This document shows positions 8,326-17,277 of a stretch of 64,000 bases of DNA, one piece after another. The notes beneath the pieces are model-generated. The model was not told where the DNA came from and did not search any database. It saw nothing but the letters and a program-made list of their open reading frames with translations. The stretch spans positions 121,866 through 185,865 of the forward strand of contig NZ_SSNI01000010.1 in the NCBI RefSeq assembly GCF_010015475.1. The letters are read 5' to 3'. Position numbers and translations under genes: made by a program. Numbering within the stretch: position 1 is the first letter of the stretch; the number at the start of each line of letters is the position of its first letter. This DNA comes from Pontibacter pamirensis. GTDB lineage: Bacteria; Bacteroidota; Bacteroidia; Cytophagales; Hymenobacteraceae.

Positions 8326-11300
8326 TTATAATTTTGCTGTCGGCTTTTTGAGGGAGTACAGATACTCCACCAGGTCCACCAGTTCCTGCTCTGACATGGC
8401 TTGCTGCAGGTTAGAAGGCATGATAGAGTTATCCATTTGTTTTCTGGATGCGATATTTGACTTATCTAAATTACTCTTCATTCCTCCCGGGAAAACTAAC
8501 TCCACTTCATCCTCTGTTTCGCTGGCAATGATGCCAGCTACTTCGCTGCCATCCTTCATTTTGAAAAGAAAGCCTTCGTACCCAAAGCTGATACCAGCGT
8601 CAGGGTGGAGAATGGATACATACAGGGCGTCTTTGGTGAGTTTGCTGCCAATCTGTGTCAGTGCCGGGCCAAAGTTAGCGCCTTCATCTCCCACCTGGTG
8701 GCAAACACCACAAGACTGCAGGAACACCTGCTTACCCTTTACTGCAGAACCCGGACGCATGGCCAATTCACTAATCGGTGGCAGCGGCTTGCCTCCTGTT
8801 GCATTAGCAACCTTCAGGTATTTCAGCGCTTCATCGCGTATACCCGTGCGCATGGCGCCGGCCAATGCTATCGACGCTGCCGGCTCCAGCTCCTTCGGAA
8901 GCTTACCGTCACGGACCACGTTCATCAGTCGCTCCTCTCCGCTCCAGCCTGTACCTAGCGACTTCACAGCTACTTTGCGAATGGCCATATCTGCTGATTT
9001 GTCCATCACAACAGACTGAATCAGGTCCATAGACTCGTTATTGCCCACGCGGCTCAATGCCCTTAGCACTGCCAACGCATCAGCCTGATTCTTACTGTTG
9101 ATAGTCTTATTTAACAGGCTGCTTCCCTCTGAATTAAGCAATAACCTGGCTGCCTCAACCCCGAGGTTGTTATCCGGGTTAGCAAGTGCCATTTGCAGGA
9201 GTGCCTCATTCTGGTTTTTTAGTTTATAGCGTCGTACAAGGTTCAAATACTCCTGTGTCCCTTTTAGCTCCGCCAAAGTCCTATCTAGTACAGCCCTCGC
9301 TTTTGGCGATTTTTCTATGTTGGATGGGCTCAGGTGATTTAAAGCTAGCTTTGATACTTCTGCTTTATGCTGCCCCTGATCATCGAGCAAGGCTAACAGT
9401 GTTTTCTCTTTAGCAGGATCATCGATAAAATCAAAAGCTCTGAAGAACTTTGCCCGGTCCTCTGACGAGGTACCCGCATTTGTGATGTACTGTGAAAGGT
9501 ACGGCAGCGCAAGGCCAGTCCTGGAACGCCAGACAATATCTTGGCTGGCTTTATTAGTCATTTGGTTACCAACTTTCGCCTGGTAAGCAGTAAAGAACTT
9601 GTCCCATTGCTCGTCAGCCCCGATACCCAAGGCTTCCAAGTACCAGCGGTCCTGCCCATCATACTGCTGCGCCAGCTCTGCCCAAAGCGCAGGCACCTCT
9701 GCCGATTTGTTGTGCCGGAGCGCAATGGCTGCTTCCCGGCGCACCTGTGGGCTAGGGTCTTTCACCAGCTGCTGCACGTAAGGGATAATATTATCTACCT
9801 CCTGGCGGGCAATACGGAGGCCGGTTATGCGAATGTCAGGGTTCTTATCCTGCAGTGCCTGCTGAATGTATTTGTCGCTCTTTCCTTCGATTTTTGCCAG
9901 CAGCCAGAGCGCTCTTGCTCTCATCCGCTCGTTATCAGATTTCCATAGCTTTTGCAGCGCAGGCTCTGCTTTTGTTCCCCAGTTGTGCAGCTTCTCCCAG
10001 GCCAGGTAACGTGTAGCGAGGTTAGGGTTTTGCAGCGCCTCTACAGCTCCCTTTGGTGAGCTCAGGTCCAGCTGAGGAGTTCTGTAAGGTACTCCGGGAG
10101 GGGCAATTCTGTAGATGCGTCCCCTGTTCATGTCCGCCATCTGGTGGCCGCCCACGCCTGGGTCATACCAGTCAGACACATAGATAGAGCCATCAGGGGC
10201 AACACTCAGGTCAGAGGGGCGGAACCACTGGTCACGCACCCCATCTACCAGCGGCACAATCTCTGCTTTATACCCTGCGCCGTCGTTTGTTACAGGGTAT
10301 GATCGGACCGTGTTCGGGCCAGCGTCTGTATGAATCATCTGGTTACGGTATACTTCAGGGAGCAAATTACCTTCGTACACCACCATGCCTGTAGGAGAAC
10401 CTGCGCCTGTCTGAAGCAGGTTCGGAACGGAACCAGGGTCATTTAAATGCCAGTGCTGTTTTGGTATCTCCTTCTCCATGTTTGTCCGGTGAGATCGCCA
10501 GCCAGCGCCTGTCATTTCGTCGGTATAGCCGTAGTTACCGAATTCCATTACATAATTGATGCGTACGCCCTGGTTGCCGTCATCATCATTATCCGACTGC
10601 CAAAGTGTACCATAGGAATCCACAGCAGCTTCATAGTTATTGCGGAAGTTGTGAGCCAGTACCTCAAATTCTGTGCCGTCAGGGTTTACCCGGAAGATCA
10701 TTCCCTGGCGGTAGGGCTTGCCGCTGTTGTTTACTACCTTGCCGTCTTTGTCTACTATGGGCTTGCCATTGCGGTCGAGTATCTGCTGGCCTTCGTTACC
10801 GAAGTTGAAGTACAGTTTGCCATCCGGGCCGAAAGTAAAAGAGTGGATGGCATGATCGTGCTGCTCTCCGCCTAAGCCAGAGTACAAAATCTCTTTCTTG
10901 TCTGCCACATCATCTCCATCGGTATCTGTAAACAGAAACACGTTCGGGCTACTGGACACAATGACCTTGTTACCCAGCACAGCTACACCAAGAGCAGCAT
11001 CAATGTCTTTGCCCTGGTAAAACACCTTGGCAGTATCGGCGCGGCCATCGTTGTTGAGATCTTCCAGAATCAGAATACGGTCTCCTTCTCCCCGCTGTGG
11101 GTTGGTTGGGTTAAGCTCCGGACGGTAGTTATAAGCCTCAGCCACCCACACCCGGCCCTTAGCATCTACATCAATGTTGGTGGGGTTGCCCATCATAGGC
11201 TCAGAAGCGAAAAGCTTTACCTCCAGTCCGTCCGCAACTTCCAGACCTAAAAGCGCATTCTCAGGAAGCCTTTTTTCCTCTTCAGTTAATTTGCTGTATT

Positions 11301-11445
11301 GCTCCTCCCGCGATGCAAGAGTAGATTCGGTTTGATCCGCTTTAGGTAGTACCTGCTGGGCTGTGGTCGTTTGCTGCGGATTGTTGCAGGACGACGTTGC
11401 CAGCACACTCATCAGAAAAGCTACCGGAAATATATTTCTTTTCAT
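8326..11445 (-). CDS. Beta-propeller / HEAT / cytochrome c lipoprotein
   Basis: 1039 residues. A lipoprotein signal ends at Cys20 (LATSSC). Residues about 55-470 form a sugar-dehydrogenase-like beta-propeller (repeats such as VDAKGRVWVAEAYNYRPE, GPDGKLYFNFGNEG, VAPDGSIYVSDWYDPG). About 475-880 are HEAT repeats, and a cytochrome c domain follows with CGVCH at 912-916. This is the planctomycete-type heme-binding architecture, found in extracytoplasmic sugar degradation loci, and probably handles electrons or oxidation of a sugar. Its tail (AGIIASE, IASRKQ, LVDLVEYLYSL) resembles that of the truncated gene at the left edge, so the two are paralogues. It is the first gene of a leftward unit with two TIM-barrel proteins. 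Confidence 0.9.
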   Translation of the reverse strand: MKRNIFPVAFLMSVLATSSCNNPQQTTTAQQVLPKADQTESTLASREEQYSKLTEEEKRLPENALLGLEVADGLEVKLFASEPMMGNPTNIDVDAKGRVWVAEAYNYRPELNPTNPQRGEGDRILILEDLNNDGRADTAKVFYQGKDIDAALGVAVLGNKVIVSSSPNVFLFTDTDGDDVADKKEILYSGLGGEQHDHAIHSFTFGPDGKLYFNFGNEGQQILDRNGKPIVDKDGKVVNNSGKPYRQGMIFRVNPDGTEFEVLAHNFRNNYEAAVDSYGTLWQSDNDDDGNQGVRINYVMEFGNYGYTDEMTGAGWRSHRTNMEKEIPKQHWHLNDPGSVPNLLQTGAGSPTGMVVYEGNLLPEVYRNQMIHTDAGPNTVRSYPVTNDGAGYKAEIVPLVDGVRDQWFRPSDLSVAPDGSIYVSDWYDPGVGGHQMADMNRGRIYRIAPPGVPYRTPQLDLSSPKGAVEALQNPNLATRYLAWEKLHNWGTKAEPALQKLWKSDNERMRARALWLLAKIEGKSDKYIQQALQDKNPDIRITGLRIARQEVDNIIPYVQQLVKDPSPQVRREAAIALRHNKSAEVPALWAELAQQYDGQDRWYLEALGIGADEQWDKFFTAYQAKVGNQMTNKASQDIVWRSRTGLALPYLSQYITNAGTSSEDRAKFFRAFDFIDDPAKEKTLLALLDDQGQHKAEVSKLALNHLSPSNIEKSPKARAVLDRTLAELKGTQEYLNLVRRYKLKNQNEALLQMALANPDNNLGVEAARLLLNSEGSSLLNKTINSKNQADALAVLRALSRVGNNESMDLIQSVVMDKSADMAIRKVAVKSLGTGWSGEERLMNVVRDGKLPKELEPAASIALAGAMRTGIRDEALKYLKVANATGGKPLPPISELAMRPGSAVKGKQVFLQSCGVCHQVGDEGANFGPALTQIGSKLTKDALYVSILHPDAGISFGYEGFLFKMKDGSEVAGIIASETEDEVELVFPGGMKSNLDKSNIASRKQMDNSIMPSNLQQAMSEQELVDLVEYLYSLKKPTAKL

Positions 11446-11950
11446 TGGGTAATGGTCTTTTTAATGTTACTGTGCTCTGTACAAGGCACTGTTAAGAATG
11501 TCATTATATCTTTTTTCAGAAAATAAGAGTATCAGCTTTAAACGGTATAGGACGTGCTGGCAAATTTTATCAAGCCATGCATCATCTCCTTAAGCGCTCA
11601 ATCACTTACTACCATAGCCGTTAATTCTTCTGTGCGACTCATGTTAAAGTATAGCAGTGTTTAACTTAAGTGAATAAAATGCAGAGCGGAAAAAGCCTTT
11701 CTACTTACCTTAAAGGAAGTTCAAGCTTTACTCCATAATTGTAAGCTATTCTAAATATATGTATATCAGGTAAGAAAACAAACATTTAGCACGAAGATCA
11801 ACTGTAGCTAAAACACTATTAACAGAAATAGCAATAATACACCCTCCACCGCCACCTCTAAAATTTCAGCACATTTCTGCTCGAGCCAAAGCCTGGCCGT
11901 TCCCTCAGGGACCCGCAAAACTGAAAATGACGGCAGAAAAGTGCATTCAT
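11446..11950. other. Intergenic region, no gene seen
   Basis: This 505-bp stretch separates the VCBS gene (ending at 11951) from the start of the heme protein gene. It must hold the promoter of the latter, but I find no clear -33/-7 pair, no strong hairpin and no repeat. Confidence 0.4.
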
Positions 11951-14900
11951 TTAGTTTGGATATTTCATCTTGTAAGCCTTCACATCCTGCTGATTTATAC
12001 CAAACAACAGCGTGTTGTTTACCTGCAGTATACTCCTTACATCGCCATTCACTTTAAAGCCGGATTTGGCTTGCGGAATATAAGTAAACCCTCCTTTTCC
12101 ATTGCCTTGCAGCAGCATACCATAGTTCGCATCATACTTGCCAAAGCGAAGACGGGCCTGGCTTATGTTGCCTCCTAACAGCAGATCCTGATTACCATCC
12201 CCGTTATAGTCAAGGCTGGTCATAGCGTACACCGGGGAATACTGCACTTCCATGGGCAGGGGCTTTTCTAAAAACTTCCCATTTGTGCCGCTTTCAAAAT
12301 AAGTAGTCTTTAAATGATTGACAGTTAAATGGCCTGCTCCGGCAAGTTCTTGGGGTGTGAAAATATCCTGCATGGTGGCGTCTGCATAGCTCTTATAGTC
12401 TGTGAAGCGCGTACGCATCAGGCTTATCTGGTCCAGCAACTCGTCGCGGGTTACATAAGGGTAGCTTTTGCCCTGTATGTAGAAGGTCAGGATGGGGTCA
12501 ACAGAGCCATTGTCGTCGAAGTCCTTGTAGTAGAGTTCTGCCGGCTGTTTGTCTGAAACTTTCACCTGGGCGTTCAGACCCAGATTGCCTATTACCAAAT
12601 CAGGCTTGCCGTCCTGGTTCAAGTCGTTCACCAGCAACTCATTCCACCAGCCCCTGTACTTCTTGTCGAAATAAGCATCGGTCGCATCGCTTAACCGGCC
12701 ATTCGTGTTCTTGAAAACCGTAACCGGCATCCAGTCCCCTACTACAACCAGTTCCTGCTTTTTGTCCCCGTTCAGGTCATGCCAGGCGGCGTCGGTCACC
12801 ATACCTAACTTTTGCAGCTCCGGGGCAAGCGACGCAGTAGCATCCTTAAAGCCTCCTTTGCCGTCGCTTAGCAGCAGATAACTTTGCGGTGTCTCTGGAT
12901 ACCGGCCCGGTATCACGCGTCCTCCCACAAACAGATCGGCAAATCCGTCACCGTTTATGTCGGCTGCCCGGGCGCAGCTCGTGCTCGTGTGCATCGCCGG
13001 CAGCGAATTGGTGCTCTTCGTGAAATTGCCCTTGCCATCGTTGAGGTATAGCCTGTCCTGCAGCAACGCGTCATCCGGCGCAAAGTCGTGGTAGCCACCG
13101 CTAACGACGTACAGGTCCGGGAACTGATCGTTGTTGGCGTCAAAAAATACGGCATCCACATCCTCGCTCATTTTGTCGGCGTCAAAGGCTGGCGTAGGCT
13201 TATGTGCAAAGGTACCATTCCTTTGCTGAAGGTACAGTTCCGCCGACTGCCCTTTGCCTCCACCGGCAAACACATCCTCCAACCCATCCCCATTAACATC
13301 GGCTTTTACCAGGCAGGGCCCGGAGAAAGAGAGTGGATTAACGAGCAGCGGCTGCCGCTTAAAATCATTTGTCGTGTTTTTCTGATGGGCAAAGGAAACG
13401 GGTGCTTTGGCTTCTTCGAAAGCAGGGGCACTTGGCCTTAGTGAACGAGAAGGAGCGCCTGCTTCACTCTCTTTCAGGGTAAGCACCTGGTTTGATGTTA
13501 CATCGCGCAGCACCTGCTGCTTTCCGCTTAGCCAGACAACCTGAAGAGAGTCTATTGTGTTCTCCTGCCCCAGGCCAAAATGCAGCACAGGCGACACGCT
13601 GGACTGGTAGCCGCGCGAAGGCATCTGCTCCTGGTACTGCTGCTTGCCATTGGCATAAAGCATCACTTTGGCGCCTATTCCGGCTGTGTTCTTACCGGCT
13701 CCTTGCAGCCTGAGTTGCAGGTAGTGGTGGTCCAGTTGCTTGTTCGATTCATTCTGGTAAATAAAAGCAGGCTGGTTGATGTTGTTGACGACCAGGTCCA
13801 GATCACCGTCATTGTCCAGGTCAGCATACGCCGCCCCATTGCTGTTGGAAGAGACGCTCATACCCCAGTCCCTGCCTTTGTTCGTGAAGGACAAGTCGCC
13901 ATTGTTCTTGTAGATGTAGTTGGTGACGTTAGACGAAGGTATTTTATTTACCAGTTCCAGCACGTGTTCCCGCTGCATTCTGCCACCCTTTTGCTGCACA
14001 AAGCCACCCATGTATTTAATAAAGTCCATGTTAGTGTAGTCGCGCAGATAACCATTGGTAATGAACATGTCTTTCCAGCCGTCATTGTCGTAATCAGCCA
14101 CCAAAGGAGCCCAACTCCAGTCGGTGTTAGAAAGCCCTGCCAGCTGCCCCACCTCGCTGAAAGTACCGTTGCCGTTATTTACCTGCAGCATATTGCGCAT
14201 GTACTGGTAATGGAACCCGGATCTAAGGCTGAGATTGAACTTCTCATAGTTGTCCGGGGCGAACAACAGCTTTTGCCGGCGGTTGTCTTCCGGGAGCATG
14301 TCCAGGGTAAAAATATCCGGGAAGCCGTCGTTGTTGATATCGGCTATATCGCTGCCCATCGAAAAGTGAGAAGTGTGCCCCATACTCAGCTTCAGCTGAT
14401 CAGTGAAGGTTCCGTTTTTGTTGTTGATGTAGAGGTAGTCGGGGATATCATAATCATTGGAAACATAAATATCCGGCCAGCCATCGCCGTTAATATCGGC
14501 TACTCCGGCTCCCAGGCCATACGTTAGGGTCGATGACTGTATACCTGCTTTTTTTGTTATGTCCTGAAACTTCCCGTTATCGTTCCTGAAAAGCCGTACC
14601 CCGCGCTGCACATCTTCCTTTTCAAGCAGTTCCGCAGTAGAGACTTCATCCAGCACAGGCAAAGACTCCGGGCTATGGTTCAGGAGAAACATGTCTAAAT
14701 CTCCATCTCGGTCCATGTCAAAGAATACAGCATGGGTACTATTAGAAGAGCTGTTCAGACCATACTGTGCCGCCTGTTCTGAGAACTGCGGTATACCGTT
14801 GGCACCTGGCCCTTCATTGATGAACAGCTGATTCTCCCGCTTTTCAGGGCGCAACTTCCCGGAGTAGTTGACATATATGTCTAATAAACCGTCTCCGTTT

Positions 14901-15316
14901 ACATCAGCTATGGTTACCCCGGTTGTCCAGGGGCCTTCCCTTCCGGCCACGCCTGCGGCGGTTGTTATATCCTCGAACAGCATGTTGCCTTTGTTCAGGT
15001 ACAGCCTGTTCGGGGTCATGTTTCCTGTAAAGTAGATGTCCTGCAGGCTGTCTCCGTTTACATCGCCTACCGCTACGCCGCCGCCGTTATAGAAGTACTC
15101 GTACATTAATACATTCGTATTCAGCCCTTCGGTCAGGTTGTTGGAGAACTGAACACCAGTCTTACTGGCAGGGAGCAGGGTAAACAGAGGATTAGCGACA
15201 ACGGCAGGGGCATCAGATGGCTCCTGCTCTTCTACGGAGGCATTTTCCTGGCAAGCTGAAAAAAGGGAAAGGGCGAGTAACAGGATGGTAGGTAGAGAGG
15301 CTCGGAACTTGCTCAT
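11951..15316 (-). CDS. VCBS/FG-GAP repeat lipoprotein with ASPIC/UnbV domain
   Basis: 1121 residues, lipobox at Cys22 (SLFSAC). The first half is a propeller built from VCBS/FG-GAP repeats with calcium-binding loops of the D-x-NGDG-x-x-D type (VADINGDGWPDIYVSND, VADYDNDGWKDMFITNG, YADLDNDGDLDLVVNN). An ASPIC/UnbV-like domain follows (GIGAKVMLYANGKQQ, LHFGLGQ, VVWLSGKQQ), then a second set of repeats. Such proteins are surface or periplasmic and often sit beside SusC/SusD; a role in binding polysaccharide or supporting the transporter is inferred. It lies 92 bp behind SusD, but a hairpin in that gap may reduce read-through. Confidence 0.9.
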   Translation of the reverse strand: MSKFRASLPTILLLALSLFSACQENASVEEQEPSDAPAVVANPLFTLLPASKTGVQFSNNLTEGLNTNVLMYEYFYNGGGVAVGDVNGDSLQDIYFTGNMTPNRLYLNKGNMLFEDITTAAGVAGREGPWTTGVTIADVNGDGLLDIYVNYSGKLRPEKRENQLFINEGPGANGIPQFSEQAAQYGLNSSSNSTHAVFFDMDRDGDLDMFLLNHSPESLPVLDEVSTAELLEKEDVQRGVRLFRNDNGKFQDITKKAGIQSSTLTYGLGAGVADINGDGWPDIYVSNDYDIPDYLYINNKNGTFTDQLKLSMGHTSHFSMGSDIADINNDGFPDIFTLDMLPEDNRRQKLLFAPDNYEKFNLSLRSGFHYQYMRNMLQVNNGNGTFSEVGQLAGLSNTDWSWAPLVADYDNDGWKDMFITNGYLRDYTNMDFIKYMGGFVQQKGGRMQREHVLELVNKIPSSNVTNYIYKNNGDLSFTNKGRDWGMSVSSNSNGAAYADLDNDGDLDLVVNNINQPAFIYQNESNKQLDHHYLQLRLQGAGKNTAGIGAKVMLYANGKQQYQEQMPSRGYQSSVSPVLHFGLGQENTIDSLQVVWLSGKQQVLRDVTSNQVLTLKESEAGAPSRSLRPSAPAFEEAKAPVSFAHQKNTTNDFKRQPLLVNPLSFSGPCLVKADVNGDGLEDVFAGGGKGQSAELYLQQRNGTFAHKPTPAFDADKMSEDVDAVFFDANNDQFPDLYVVSGGYHDFAPDDALLQDRLYLNDGKGNFTKSTNSLPAMHTSTSCARAADINGDGFADLFVGGRVIPGRYPETPQSYLLLSDGKGGFKDATASLAPELQKLGMVTDAAWHDLNGDKKQELVVVGDWMPVTVFKNTNGRLSDATDAYFDKKYRGWWNELLVNDLNQDGKPDLVIGNLGLNAQVKVSDKQPAELYYKDFDDNGSVDPILTFYIQGKSYPYVTRDELLDQISLMRTRFTDYKSYADATMQDIFTPQELAGAGHLTVNHLKTTYFESGTNGKFLEKPLPMEVQYSPVYAMTSLDYNGDGNQDLLLGGNISQARLRFGKYDANYGMLLQGNGKGGFTYIPQAKSGFKVNGDVRSILQVNNTLLFGINQQDVKAYKMKYPN

Positions 15317-15349
15317 TAAATAAGCGATTTAAATAAAAGGTAAAAAAGA

Positions 15350-15384
15350 GAAATCTATGCCAGTACAAGACTGGCATAGATTTC
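15350..15384 (-). terminator. Hairpin between susD-like and VCBS genes
   Basis: Perfect 14-bp arms (GAAATCTATGCCAG and complement) with a 7-nt loop. There is no long T-run on the minus strand, so it may be an attenuator or an mRNA-end stabiliser within the operon. Confidence 0.6.
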
Positions 15385-15408
15385 AAGTGTAATATAAGAA
15401 AATATTTC

Positions 15409-17265
15409 TTAGTATCCCGGGTTCTGATTCAATTGCTCATTCCGGTTTATCTCGTCCCTGTGAATTGGCAGGTAGTACATTTTATCGTCCCAGGCCCGGT
15501 TCTCAACCCCTTCTCCTAGTTCTACTACATTGTAGGAATAGTTGTAGTTCTCTGGGTTGTACTGGTACGTAGTTACCGTTTTACCTGGCTTCAGCGTGCC
15601 TATGATATCGATAATCCGAGGTTGTTGCCCAAATGTTTCTTCAGGAATCATCCAACGGCGAACATCATGGTAACGCTGTTCTTCGTAGGCCATCTCAATT
15701 CTGCGCTCGTTACGGTAGCGTTCCATCAGTGCGACGCCTGTTTCAGTTATAGCCGGCATTCCAGCACGGAAGCGAATTTTGTTCAACCATTCCTGCGCTT
15801 TGTCATATTCTCCCAATTCAATACTGGCTTCCACGTAATTCAACACACCTTCAGTATACCTAAAGAAAGCCCACGGCACCTGCTGCCACATGTTCATATC
15901 CACCAGGTTCGGGTTCGGGTCTACAAACCTTCTCATGTAATAGCCCGTACGGGTACCGTTCCAGTCTTCGATAGAGCTCTGACGGGTATCAAAGCCGAAA
16001 TGAGTTGTTTTTGCACCATCAACAATCACCTCATACTGCCCTGTCTGAATCTCGTCGGCAGGGTCTGCTGTGGTCGTGAAGCGCGGCTTCCAGTCAGATG
16101 CGTCATGCAGAATAGTAGCTTCTAAACGTGGATCGCGGTTTTCGTATGGGGATGCTGCATGCTCCGGGTTATCCCAGCTAAACTCAGTGCCGTCCATCAT
16201 TTCATAATCGTCCACCAGGTCCTGCAGCGGGGTGTTACCCGCCCAGTTACGGTATCCGTTAGGGCCGTTAAATAAGCCTACCCTTCCACCGCCTTCATTC
16301 TTGGACTGTATAAAATACCGGCCGAAGATCATTTCATTTTCAGCATTACTACGGAACAATGACATGTCGATGTAGTTCTGCGTTCCCTCATCCGGGCTTA
16401 CCGGTGCTGCCAAATCCATCATAAACCCATAGCCTGCCAAATCCACCACCTCTTTGGCTGCGGCCTGCGCTCTCTGCCAGCGCTGCATCTGGTCACCATC
16501 TACATAACCAAGTAACTCTGGCTTAGGATAAGATGCAATCACGCTTGATTGTGCACTGGCAGTAGGGATATCATGCAGGTCGCTGGCTGCATACAGCAGC
16601 ACACGGGACTTAAGGGCCAGTGCTGCTGCTCTAGAAGCTCGTCCATCAACCATTGATTCACCATCCAGCAGCTGGGCTGCCTGATCGGCATCGTTTACAA
16701 TAAACTCAACAGTTTCAGCAAAGGTATTGCGGGCGATGGTATAATCCGCTTCACCAAGCTCATATGCCCGATCAACAAGTGGCACACCACCATAATACCT
16801 GAGTAACTGGTGGTACATGTAGGCTCGCATAAAGAGTGCCTCTCCCAGTAGTCTTTCCGCCATTTCCGGATTGTCAAACTGGGGCTCCTGCAGGTTTTCT
16901 ATGGCTAAGTTAGCCGCTCTGATCCTGCTGTACATATTTGGCCAGTTGAGGGTGTAGTTTATAAAGCCTGGATCAGCAGGGTTAGAGCGGGCCTCCGTAA
17001 TAACATTGATTCCCCTGCCCGGGTGGGTAAAAACAGCCTCATCAGTGAGAGAAGCCTGCATTTGCTCATCAAAGCCTCCTTGACCTAAAACGGTATAAAG
17101 GTCTGTTACAAAAGCATCGGCAAGGGCAGCGTCTGTCCATACAACCTCACTGGGAATAGCTGTTAAGGGCTGTGTGTTCAAGAAGTCATCATTACAGCCG
17201 GTAGAAAGCACCAGGGCAGCAATAAAACTTAAAGACAAAGTTTTTATTTTATGTATTCTTTTCAT
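15409..17265 (-). CDS. SusD/RagB family outer-membrane glycan-binding lipoprotein
   Basis: About 618 residues from the ATG at 17265; an in-frame GTG at 17277 directly abuts the stop of the SusC gene but adds only four residues before the natural signal peptide, so the ATG is preferred. Lipobox STGC (Cys24 of the ATG form), then NDDFLNTQPL, which is characteristic of SusD N-termini. TPR-like helices follow (GEALFMRAYMYHQLLRYYGGVPL) and a C-terminal RagB/SusD domain (NKIRFRAGMPAI, YRNERRIEMAYEEQRYHDVRRW). It caps the SusC transporter and binds glycan at the cell surface. Co-transcribed with the SusC gene. Confidence 0.95.
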   Translation of the reverse strand: MKRIHKIKTLSLSFIAALVLSTGCNDDFLNTQPLTAIPSEVVWTDAALADAFVTDLYTVLGQGGFDEQMQASLTDEAVFTHPGRGINVITEARSNPADPGFINYTLNWPNMYSRIRAANLAIENLQEPQFDNPEMAERLLGEALFMRAYMYHQLLRYYGGVPLVDRAYELGEADYTIARNTFAETVEFIVNDADQAAQLLDGESMVDGRASRAAALALKSRVLLYAASDLHDIPTASAQSSVIASYPKPELLGYVDGDQMQRWQRAQAAAKEVVDLAGYGFMMDLAAPVSPDEGTQNYIDMSLFRSNAENEMIFGRYFIQSKNEGGGRVGLFNGPNGYRNWAGNTPLQDLVDDYEMMDGTEFSWDNPEHAASPYENRDPRLEATILHDASDWKPRFTTTADPADEIQTGQYEVIVDGAKTTHFGFDTRQSSIEDWNGTRTGYYMRRFVDPNPNLVDMNMWQQVPWAFFRYTEGVLNYVEASIELGEYDKAQEWLNKIRFRAGMPAITETGVALMERYRNERRIEMAYEEQRYHDVRRWMIPEETFGQQPRIIDIIGTLKPGKTVTTYQYNPENYNYSYNVVELGEGVENRAWDDKMYYLPIHRDEINRNEQLNQNPGY

Positions 17266-17277
17266 TTTCGGTATCAC

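Noticed and set aside
8243..9019. 258-codon plus-strand frame opposite the heme protein gene
   Set aside because: It overlaps the cytochrome c end of a well-supported gene and its composition is not protein-like.
13580..14527. 315-codon open frame on the plus strand opposite the VCBS gene
   Set aside because: It lies entirely antisense to a clear VCBS/ASPIC gene and has no recognisable domain; the frame is open because of the repeated Asp/Asn codons on the other strand.
17266..17277. GTG start for the susD gene directly at the susC stop
   Set aside because: The ATG four codons later begins a normal lipoprotein signal; nothing supports the extension.
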